From: Ascochyta rabiei
Taxonomy: Eukaryota; Ascomycota; Dothideomycetes; Pleosporales; Didymellaceae
Assembly (NCBI RefSeq): GCF_004011695.2
Contig: NC_082405.1
Span: 2,045,001-2,109,000, forward strand
Length of the DNA stretch: 64,000 nucleotides
Direction of reading: 5' to 3'
The notes below the pieces were generated by a model that was given only the letters and a program-made list of their open reading frames with translations, was not told where the DNA came from and did no database searches. Numbering within the stretch: the stretch's first letter is position 1; each line of letters starts with the position of its first letter. This document shows, one piece after another, positions 44,382-52,513 of this stretch. The position numbers and the translations under genes were made by a program.

Positions 44382-45113
44382 GCGCCAAACACCTACGACG
44401 AAGACAATCGCAGCTCAACTGGTTGGGACCACGCGCATGACTTGACGGCGTCTGGATGAATACGGATATACAGCGAAAGTACTTTTCACGACGCACGACG
44501 GAAGGAATATAGGGTCCGTGGCGCCGAACAGGCCCGCGTCGACTCTTGCAGCGTGGTGGCTGAGGAATGGTGATTCATAGCGAATACATCCATTACCTGA
44601 ACAAACCTCCCAGGCCCGCTGGGCCTGCACTCTCTGAGTGGTTGTAGCATTGCGCTGCGATGGACATGTCGAAATCTCGATGCCATGTGATGTGATGTGA
44701 TGTGACGCCGTGATGTCTATCCTGTGATTCGAAGCCTCGTACATGCGTCAGGTTCTTTCGTCAGACTCGTCTCCAACTGAATAACTCCGAGTCAAACTCT
44801 GATCAACATGGAATGTCGACGCCTCCAGTTGAGACAACCGTCAAATGGCTCGGGACGCAAGAGTCTCTCTCCGTCGATCGATCTGCCCTGTGCAAACACT
44901 CGAAGGAGACCGTCCCGACCCTCTGCATCCAACACAGATCGTACTTGAACATGTCGTATAGTGTGACTTAGCAGCAGCCTTCACGCACTCACCCCACTAC
45001 GTTGTTCACACTCAATGTCCACAATACCTGGCATCTCGGTCTGCATGCACCCTGCAGAGACGAGACTTCACAGTGATAGGGAAGATGTAATGCATTGCAT
45101 GCCTTTGGCTAGG
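44382..45113. other. Intergenic
   Basis: 3' flanks of two convergent genes. Contains a short GTGAT run near 44690-44705 and no gene. Confidence 0.5.
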
Positions 45114-47030
45114 TCACTCGGTTTTCGACACGGCCAGGAGCTCCTTGATCGTCTGCTCAGCAACGTCCGCCTCCACGGTCCCCTCTGGACTTCTCGCCAT
45201 CATCTGTCCAACGAACCACTTGATCTTCTTCTCGTGCCCCTTGTCGATTATATCCCGGACCATGTCTGGCTTCTCGTCCAGTAACGTCTGGGCAAAGTCA
45301 CTGTACTCTCGGGGCGAAAGGGGACGCAAGACCATGTTGTGGTCTTCGATGAGTCGCTCAACGTGCCGCTCATCGCCTTCGAATTTCATCGAGAGCAGTC
45401 TTTTGGCAGACCGCGATGTGATGCGCTTCTGCAGTAGCTGGCTGACAATGCAAACGAGGACCTCAGGCGGCACGCGTGTTGCTGACCAGTCTTCATCTTT
45501 GAAGAGGCTGCCCAGCTCCATCAGAACCCTACATATCGTCAGTATCAGCCAGTGATATGCAGACATCAACATACCAATTGCCCGCCGCCTTGCCAAGGAC
45601 CAGAAATTCGGCGTCGCTAGGCCTGATGTTCCTTGCCCTTGCAAGCTGGTTTGTGACCTCGAAGAAGTACTCTAAACGATCGCCATTGTCAAAGGACAAG
45701 AGCGTACCGGCATCCTTGGTTGATAGGCCGTACTTGTCTACCAGCACACTGACTATGCGGTCTGGCAGCACAGGTAGATTCGCTCGAAGATGATCGACAA
45801 GGTCCTGCTAGCGTTAGCACGGCGTTGAGCCCAACCCTATGGAAAACCTACCTGTGCGATGAAGACGGGCGAGATGTCCGGATCAGGCATGTACCGGTAG
45901 TCGATCTCGCCCTCTTTGCCACGCAGGCGCTTGGTGGTCTTGCTGCCTACGGTCCAGCCGCGGGTCTCACCCTCAACAGCCCCGCCGTTCTCGAGAAGCT
46001 CGATCTGGCGGTCGCGCTCTGCGATGATGGCATCCTCTACAGCTTTCACGCTAGCCAAGTTCTTGATCTCCGTCCGTTGTCCCAGGCCAGTCACGCCAGA
46101 ATACGATAGGCCGCCTTCGCTCGATGGTTGGCCCCGCTCACGGATCGAGACGTTGATGTCGGCGCGCAACCCACCCATTTCCATGCCTGCTGTGCATGCA
46201 TCCACCGTCTTGAGTATCGTCTGGATCTTGCGAACGCACGCAGCGGCGACGAGGGGATCGTGGATGTGGGGCAGGGTGATGATCTCGATCAAGGGGTGCG
46301 AGACACGGTTGAAGTCGAGGAGGTGTGTCGAGGGCGGCTGCTGCACTGTCTTGGCTGTGTCCTGTTCCATCTGCACCTGCTTGATGCCGATCTTTATGGG
46401 GCAGTCTTGTGGCGCAGAGCCAGCGGGGAAGTCGTGCGCATGCAGCGTGATGTGTCCATCTGTAGCAAAAGGCTCGTAGTACTGCGTGATTTGGTAGCCA
46501 TTCGGCTGGTCTTGGTAGAAGTAGTGCTTGCGATCGAAGCTGCTCTTTCGTTGTATGGTGCAGTCGAAGGCGAGAGCGGCGCGCAGAGCAGGCAGAAGGG
46601 TTTCCGTCTGGAAGCGGGGTTGGCTGCCAGGGAAGGCCGTATCAAAGAGGGAGGCGTGTGTGTTGGGCGACTCGCTGATGGATGTGGCAGCGCTCGAGAA
46701 GAGCTTCCGTGCCGTGTTCAGCTCGGCGTGGATCTCGATGCCGACGGTCAGTTCCCATTTATCCAGTCGAGGATCTGTCGCCTTCTGCGGCTTCTTGCCA
46801 CCCTTTGACGCCTTTTTCTGTTGCTTGGCGGCATCTTTGAGGGCTTTGCGAAAGGGCGTGTCGTCTTGCGCCGGCGACTGGCTAGCGGTCTGCAAGCTTC
46901 GTGCCGGAGGTCGTGTAGGGAGGTGCCTTGCAGCCAATAACAACTGCTTAGACCGGCGCAGGCATGACTGACATATGTACAGCCGCTTCGAAACAGCGGC
47001 AAAGGCGTTGCGCGTGTTGTTGGCAAGCAT
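45114..47030 (-). CDS. PET112: Mitochondrial glutamyl-tRNA(Gln) amidotransferase subunit B
   Basis: Exons complement(45852..47030, 45575..45804, 45114..45528), 607 residues. An Arg/Ala-rich presequence ([20 protein letters not shown]) precedes the GatB core: [53 protein letters not shown] and [18 protein letters not shown]. The C-terminal YqeY-like tRNA-binding part follows ([40 protein letters not shown]). With GatA and GatF it converts Glu-tRNA(Gln) to Gln-tRNA(Gln) for mitochondrial translation. The introns are 47 and 46 nt with GTAGGT and GTATGT donors. A linker rich in Lys (residues 65-85) is longer than in yeast. Start chosen at the first ATG before the presequence. Confidence 0.94.
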
Positions 47031-47182
47031 CGTGTGACGTCTGTGGAGCTGCAGGTCGCGCTGCAACGAACAACTGCGGGCGTCTGTGCGCACCTCCGCA
47101 CTATACAACCTCAACCCCAACACGACAACTCTCCACATCTCTTCCACCGCCCTCTCCCATCAGCAAGTACGGCGAGCAGGCG

Positions 47183-47753
47183 TCAATGCGACACTCTCTC
47201 CAGTAATGCTGCCAATTTGGCGATGAGCCACTCCAGGACAGCTTGCCTCTTGCCTTGGGCATTGGTCTTGCCCCCAACTTGAACCTCGAGGTCGTGAGTC
47301 TTGTGTGAAGGGTGAGAGGTTGATGTCGCCGGCGAGCTTTGTGGCGGCCCCTCGGAAGAGCTCTCGGTAACACACCTCGGCCTGTTAGAGCTCGCGTGCA
47401 CCGTAGTTGGAGCGTAGACGTGATAGTGGCAGGTGATGGTCTGATGAATCGTGTAGCTTCCATCCTGCTCAGCAGTGTGAGCAGCGTTAGAACCTGCGGC
47501 GGCGAAACCCGCAGCGGCCATCAGAAACCACAAAAAGCTCTCGCTGTCGCGTTCTGCGCTCAGCTTTTGGCAGGTGACGGTGTGCTTGGAGCCTCCTGTA
47601 TCGATCCCGGTAGCGAATCCACGCTTCCGGGTCCTCTTGCACCCTGGCCACGGCAGGCTTGAACTCTCCTGCGTGGACGTACACACCCGGCCAGCCGCGA
47701 ACGTCAGCGTCTTGTCGAACAGAGGCCTTGCTGGCGGACCGGAACCAACCCAT
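47183..47753 (-). CDS. Unresolved hypothetical gene, probably spliced
   Basis: The frame from ATG 47753 encodes MGWFRSASKASVRQDADVRG and EDPEAWIRYRDRYRR and stops at 47487. Two lower frames also look coding: EVCYRELFRGAATKLAGDIN (around 47310-47378) and the end AQGKRQAVLEWLIAKLAALL before the stop at 47183. A weak donor GTGGTT near 47527 and a CTAAC-CAG acceptor near 47462 would join the first to the last in phase. I do not recognise the product. The ATG overlaps the stop of the preceding small ORF (TGATG at 47755-47751). Exon structure is a guess. Confidence 0.3.
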
Positions 47754-47992
47754 CAGGCGAGCCTACGAGCAAGTCGGAACTTTGCTCTGTTGACCAGATG
47801 CTTCGCTTTCTTTCTGTACTCAGCTCGCTTCTCTTCACGGTGCGCTTTCTTCTCCCGGCGCACCTGTTGCTGCTCTGGAGAAAGTGGCTTTTTTGAGCCA
47901 CCACCAGTGTACACGGGCGTTGGGCAAGCCACTGCGGTCGAGCAGTGGCTAGTACCGCCCGAACAATCTGTCGAGCCTGTTGCTTCACACAT
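47753..47992 (-). CDS. Small basic ORF C
   Basis: 79 residues from ATG 47992: a Cys/Ser/Thr-rich start (MCEATGSTDCSGGTSHC), then SPEQQQVRREKKAHREEKRA and the C-terminus KAKHLVNRAKFRLARRLA. The last 18 residues align with those of ORF B (KARRLLTYVKVRLFRR). It starts five bases after the ORF B stop and its own stop overlaps the next ATG. No family recognised; it could be an exon of one larger gene. Confidence 0.35.
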   Translation of the reverse strand: MCEATGSTDCSGGTSHCSTAVACPTPVYTGGGSKKPLSPEQQQVRREKKAHREEKRAEYRKKAKHLVNRAKFRLARRLA

Positions 47993-47996
47993 GCAG

Positions 47997-48305
47997 TCAA
48001 GACCTGCGGCGAAATAGTCTGACCTTGACGTATGTCAACAGTCTTCGTGCCTTGTTCTTCCTCGGTCCGAGCGTGCGACCTTTCGACTGAGCTCTCGCTT
48101 TTGCCCTTGCCCTCTCAGCCTTCTTTACCCGCTTACGTTCCGCTTTCACTAGTCTCTTTTCTTCCTCTTCCTGGCGTATCCTCGCAAAGACTCTCTCGTA
48201 TTGCCGCGCCGAGGCGATTGCCTGTTCCTCCTTGGAAAGGTAAGAGTAGGTCGATGTTTCCGAGTAACCCTCAGGTGCCGCAATGCCAATAAGAGGTAAG
48301 CTCAT
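47997..48305 (-). CDS. Small basic ORF B
   Basis: 102 residues from ATG 48305 (MSLPLIGIAAPEGYSETSTY). Highly charged helical middle (KEEQAIASARQYERVFARIR, EEEEKRLVKAERKRVKKAER) and a basic end, KARRLLTYVKVRLFRRRS. The K/R/E/A pattern and lack of rare residues look coding. The end resembles ORF C. Nuclear or nucleolar location is plausible from the charge, but this is inference. Confidence 0.4.
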   Translation of the reverse strand: MSLPLIGIAAPEGYSETSTYSYLSKEEQAIASARQYERVFARIRQEEEEKRLVKAERKRVKKAERARAKARAQSKGRTLGPRKNKARRLLTYVKVRLFRRRS

Positions 48306-48345
48306 CCAACGAGTGACGTCGCAGTCGGCGTTCGCTGTCAGCAAC

Positions 48346-48831
48346 CTAAAAACTTCCAGAAGCAAAGCTTCTCAGTCGAGATTGGACTTTGTCCCTTTTG
48401 CGTACGGGTGTTTTCGTCTCTATTCTTGTGTGCCTGGGCTCTGCCCTTTTCGCAGATCTAGTCTGCGGTTTGCTCTGCCGTTCGAACCGCCTGATGCGGT
48501 CAGCTGCGATGATGCGCTTCTCTTCAGATGTCAATGGTCGAGGCGTTTGCTGGCTCGAACGGGAGAGAGAGTGCAAACCAAGTCGGCTTCTCCAAGAGGC
48601 AGATGGAGGTGGGCTTGTTGTCTGGGTGCGACGACCGAAGATGGAAAGCTTGGGTCCTGGGCGCTTTTTCTGAACAAGTGTACGAGGTTTGTGGGAAAAT
48701 CTGAAGCTATGTCTGGACCGTGGCTTCGAGGCTGGATGTAAGTAAGAATTGTGGTCGATCCTTCGATGGCGATTGTTGGCGGGACCTGGTGGAGGCTGAT
48801 TTGTAGGGTATAGAGTGGCAATGCGTGGCAT
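48346..48831 (-). CDS. Small basic ORF A
   Basis: 161 residues from ATG 48831 (MPRIATLYPTNQPPPGPANN). Arg/Ser/Pro-rich and disordered, then PLTSEEKRIIAADRIRRFER, comparable to the LSKEEQAIASARQYER start of ORF B and the LSPEQQQVRREKK of ORF C. Ends QSRLRSFASGSF. A possible 60-nt intron (GTACGC to TTTTTAG, 48407-48348) near its end could extend it. No known family. Confidence 0.35.
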   Translation of the reverse strand: MPRIATLYPTNQPPPGPANNRHRRIDHNSYLHPASKPRSRHSFRFSHKPRTLVQKKRPGPKLSIFGRRTQTTSPPPSASWRSRLGLHSLSRSSQQTPRPLTSEEKRIIAADRIRRFERQSKPQTRSAKRAEPRHTRIETKTPVRKRDKVQSRLRSFASGSF

Positions 48832-49166
48832 GCACTGATGCTGTGTGCTGTGGTTGCTAGGTGTGTGTATTCATCAATAAGTTAGGGTGGTGCTAGTGAA
48901 TGTGGATTGCAGTGATGATGGCGTGAGTGAGATGGGTTGTGTGTCTTCTAAACACGACCATACAGCGAGTCCTCGTAGCCAGCAAGTGGGACGTGGCTAA
49001 GAAACAGCAGTAGCTGAGAAAGTAGCTGTTCAGAGGTAAGAGCAAAGCACACCAAGGCAACAGCCACGACGGACTCGCTTGGTTCTCATACCATCTGCTT
49101 CTACTCAAAGGGTACTCCAATATCTCACTGTGTTGGATGGATGTCATACGCGTGTCCCTCGTCAAT
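48832..49166. other. Intergenic
   Basis: 335 bp between small ORF A and the LPxEIR protein. No gene seen. Confidence 0.5.
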
Positions 49167-50216
49167 TCAGTGATGTGTTGCGGGACTTCTAAGTGACGTA
49201 TCATCGAGACCGCCTTGCTTAATGCCTTCGACCTCCTCACAATTGTTCAGGTCCAAACAGTTCATATAGTCATAGCTCATATACTCTCTTCGTGGCACTC
49301 TCGCCCGCCAACATAGCCTGATGGTGCGGTACTTGACGGTCTCTTTCTCCATGATGAGGGCACTCGTACCCCATCGAGCCTGGCCGCTGCCGACCCAAGT
49401 GTACTGTTTCGAATTTGTCGCATCAAATGGCAAGATTGACCCATCACTTCTTCTCAGACCCGCAGGCTGAGCAGTGTGTACCTGCCCTTGAGTGCTCTCG
49501 CCAGTCACGAATCCAATCTTTTGACAAAGGTTGGCCTGCTGCTGTAGGCTTTCGCGAAACTCGGGTACGTCCTTCCGGATCTCGAGTTCCAAATTGACTT
49601 CCTGGCACGAGACTGGCAATCCAACACAGGCCAGTGTCTCCGCCAATCGATCGATCTCACGATAGCCAGCCAGGATCGGCGGCCAAAGGTAGGCACATAT
49701 AGTCCAAGTTACCCTCTTCCAACTCAAATGCGGTAAGAAGAACTTTGTAAAGTTTCGAGGATTGAGAGCAACCAGGTTGTCATGCAAGTGGTACACATCT
49801 GCGCCACGCTGTTTCGTCATGTGGTGAAGCCAGACATCGCCTTCGTAGAGCCATGACGTACTTCCCAGATGCCGGAAATGGTGAGTGGCACTTCGTATAG
49901 GAATCGCATGTGCCTCGTAGTAAACGATACGGCAAGTGAGAAGGATTGCTGTATCGATCTTGGTGCGGTATGCATGACCTGGGCGATAGAGTGGCGATAT
50001 GGAGTGAATGCTGATGGGGCGATTGTGATCGTGAGCCTGACTTAGGAGAAACTGAAATATCAGGAAGCGAATCTCCGCCGGTAGTTTAGAGAAGAGAAGA
50101 GACTGAGTCTGGAGGCTGGAATTGCCAGGCGTGATCTCTGCTAACCCGCGCCGGATAGCGCGAGCATTGCGTTGACGTTCCCGTCGGTCCGCTGGAGCGG
50201 TATTCGAGGCTGTCAT
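49167..50216 (-). CDS. LPxEIR (2EXR / DUF7730-like) fungal protein
   Basis: Single exon, 349 residues from ATG 50216. After a basic N-terminus comes LLFSKLPAEIRFLIFQFLLS (about 41-60), the F-box-like opening of the large fungal family of 2EXR/DUF7730 proteins, then ISPLYRPGHAYRTKIDTAIL with LTCRIVYYEAHAI, and a stretch typical of these proteins (HLHDNLVALNPRNFTKFFLP, RLAETLACVG). No membrane segment. Members are common in filamentous ascomycetes and have no defined role; a Skp1-binding function is only conjecture. The C-terminus (YMNCLDLNNCEEVEG) is not distinctive. Confidence 0.7.
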   Translation of the reverse strand: MTASNTAPADRRERQRNARAIRRGLAEITPGNSSLQTQSLLFSKLPAEIRFLIFQFLLSQAHDHNRPISIHSISPLYRPGHAYRTKIDTAILLTCRIVYYEAHAIPIRSATHHFRHLGSTSWLYEGDVWLHHMTKQRGADVYHLHDNLVALNPRNFTKFFLPHLSWKRVTWTICAYLWPPILAGYREIDRLAETLACVGLPVSCQEVNLELEIRKDVPEFRESLQQQANLCQKIGFVTGESTQGQVHTAQPAGLRRSDGSILPFDATNSKQYTWVGSGQARWGTSALIMEKETVKYRTIRLCWRARVPRREYMSYDYMNCLDLNNCEEVEGIKQGGLDDTSLRSPATHH

Positions 50217-50983
50217 TTCGCGAGACTTGATCTGGAAAGCATCGAGAGTGTTTGCTCGGTGTTTGGTGCAGACAACACTCAGGTGACGCTGACGTCGCGC
50301 GAGACCATGGCAGCCGGCGGCGCACGGACCTGATGAACGCTTCCTTCCCCATCTTTCACCTTTGTTTCACTTGACATCTACTCTCAAATTCAAGTCTCAA
50401 GCTTCATTCAACCGCGATTTGATACCTACCCAGTTGCGACGTTGGATGGATACATGCCGCAGGCCTGATTTCGATTAGCCCGGTCAAACAATCGGAGAGA
50501 ATCGGACCTGCAGAGACCAAAGTGCTCAAACCAAACACCTAACCCATCAAACAGTCGTCGACAAGAACCACATCTGATCCTTTCGTTTGCCGATTGTCGA
50601 TGGTCTGAGCTTACGCAGCAAACACACACGGGTTTATAAGGAGCCCCATCGTGGCTTTACCATATCGTCTTCAGGTTTAATCGTCTTTGACGTCTAGAGC
50701 TTGTCTTCACCTCCGCAGACCGACTGTGCACCCACTGCATTCTCAAAGTGGGTCTCAGTGATATATAAACCACACACTGCTTGGCTCGAAAAAATCAAAC
50801 ACAACACACTCTTCCACTCACTTTCAGTTGCACCACTCATTCGCAGAGCCGCAACCCTATTCTTTTCATTCACCTAGGTTCAAGTCGCATTACAGCACAA
50901 GCAAGTTTCGCCCTCGACTCTTATATCAGGCAATCACCAATCACGCGCATCCACAAACACTCGACCATTCCAGCGGCGCAATA
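50217..50983. other. Intergenic with TATA element
   Basis: Divergent promoter region of 767 bp. TATATAAA at 50762-50769 is followed by a pyrimidine/CA-rich leader up to ATG 50984. Confidence 0.5.
50762..50769 (+). promoter_or_regulatory. TATA box
   Basis: TATATAAA 215 bp upstream of ATG 50984. It suggests that the following locus is or was transcribed. Confidence 0.4.
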
Positions 50984-52513
50984 ATGGATCCCACTACGCC
51001 CACCGGCCCTACCCAGCATCTGACCGTAGACTCCGGTAGCAGTCCTGAGGGCTCCGTCGCCTCTGCCCAATTGCGCCCGAGACAAGGAGAATAGAATCGA
51101 CAAAAGCACTAGTGGCACGGTGCTGCTCTCAATCATCTTCACATTCGTTGATACCGAAAAGCTTTACAAAAGCATGCAGGACGTGGTCCAAAAACATCAC
51201 CCCGAGGTCAACAATGGTTCACTCCCAGCTGAACTGAACAAAGCCAATGCTTCTGCTACCCAGAGCAAGATGGTCGAGCACCTGATTGAATTCGTTAAGG
51301 GTGAGCCTGACGCGCACGCACTGCCAGAGCTCAATCTCAAACAAGCACTGGACTTGATGTACACCAAAATCATCAGCTACTCGCCCTTACAGACTTAAGG
51401 CCGCCAAAAGCTGTAGAGGGTAGGTCAGACACCAAGGGCAAGAGCAAGGCCGCCTCTGCTGCACTACTGTCGCTGGGAGACGTGCGACGAAGCAGGGACC
51501 GCACTACCCTGATTTCTGTTTACCTGCCCGTCTCTTGCATAGACAGCCAGATAGCCCACTTCTACTGTGTAGAAGACGGCAGTCTTGCCTGCAGTGAGGT
51601 TGCCGAAGTGAACTGCTCCTACCTAACCAACAGTACCGGCAGCATATCTTGGGTATTGGTGGAGCGAGAGGCTTCACTTCTCAACGATATCAACCCTGAG
51701 CTTGGGTTTACCCGGTCTCTCTTCCTCTCTCCCCATCCTCGCCAGGGAAATCCCATCTACTCGCAAGGTTCCTTGCTTACCGCACTCGATGACATGGGGC
51801 CGGACCGCGACCTGGTCTTCACCACCCTCCCTGTTGGCTCGGTGGAGGTGATCAAGAAGGAAGACCAGCAGCCTGTTCCAACCATAGAGCCTCCGCGAAC
51901 CACTGGCGGCTCGCAACCTACAGCATCCGGCTCCCAACCCCATGCATCCTCGCAACTTCCACAATTCCATGCATCCTCGCAACCTCCACAGCCTACTGGC
52001 GGCTCCCAACCCCATGCATCCTCGCCACCTCCACTACCAAAGCGGCAACCTACTGGCAGCTCGCAACCTCTACAACCTACTGGCGGCTCGCAACCTCCAG
52101 CATCCGGCTCGCAAACATTCTGCACAAGGTCCAGGATGTCTTCATCGAGCTTGCCGAAGCTGCGGGCGTCGTCATGGTCAAGGCCGAGCATGATGTTCTT
52201 GCCAAAGCGGGCACCAAGAGCAGCACTTCTGACCTGCGAGCCGGATGCTGGAGGTTGCGAGCCGCCAGTAGGTTGCCGCCGGCTGGCTTCTTGTCGAAGA
52301 GGCGGGCGGCATCGTCGCTTCTGCGAACCCGGGCGACTGGCACCCGACAATGGAGGGCCGCACATACTTCCCTGTCCGTGGTGCGAAGCGCGAGGAGCAG
52401 AAGGCGGTTGTGGAGGAATTGTGGGAGGTCATGGGCGGTCGCAGGTTCGTCTACGCGGATACGAAGGCGCCGAAGGATGGAGGTATTTCTGCGGCTGCCA
52501 CGGATTGAGATGA
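50984..52513 (+). CDS. Uncertain multi-exon gene with Pro/Ser/Gln repeat region
   Basis: ATG 50984 opens MDPTTPTGPTQHLTVDSGSS. A phase-0 intron from GTAGAC (about 51023) to an AG before 51087/51090 would lead to NRIDKSTSGTVLL, VDTEKLYKSMQDVVQKHHPE and KMVEHLIEFVKG. A second intron from GTGAGC (about 51301) to TTACAG (about 51393) would lead to DLRPPKAVEGRSDTKGKSKA and a long frame open to 52513. That frame includes DINPELGFTRSLFLSPHPRQ and a repeat region of QPTGGSQPHASSQ-like units (about 51880-52110), then enters the IMPase remnant in the wrong frame. I recognise no family for the first part. The last part of the frame (after about 52110) is Cys/Arg/Gly-rich and probably not a native C-terminus. 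Confidence 0.35.
52073..52275. repeat. Perfect 41-bp inverted repeat with 121-bp spacer
   Basis: 52073-52113 and 52235-52275 are exact reverse complements. The left arm is part of the Pro/Ser/Gln-coding repeat of the preceding frame (CAACCTACTGGCGGCTCGCA and onward). The right arm is that repeat in reverse, lying between two pieces of an inositol monophosphatase. Confidence 0.95.
52114..52508 (+). pseudogene. Inositol monophosphatase remnant, middle missing
   Basis: The spacer of the inverted repeat encodes, in one frame, ILHKVQDVFIELAEAAGVVM and GTKSSTSDL, like the N-terminus of IMPases just before the DLVTETD motif. Directly after the right arm, in another frame, come VAAGWLLVEEAGGIVASANP, GDWHPTMEGRTYFPVRGA and EEQKAVVEELWEVMGG to TGA 52506-52508, like the IMPase C-terminus starting inside the WDxxAG..EAGG motif. 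The catalytic middle with the DPIDGT metal site (roughly 150 residues) is absent, replaced by 41 bp of repeat, and the two ends are out of frame. An IMPase activity from this copy is not possible. The match rests on motif memory, not on an alignment. Confidence 0.6.

Noticed and set aside
51757..52365. 202-codon minus frame rich in Cys/Gly/Pro
   Set aside because: Antisense of the Pro/Ser/Gln repeat; open because of repeat composition.
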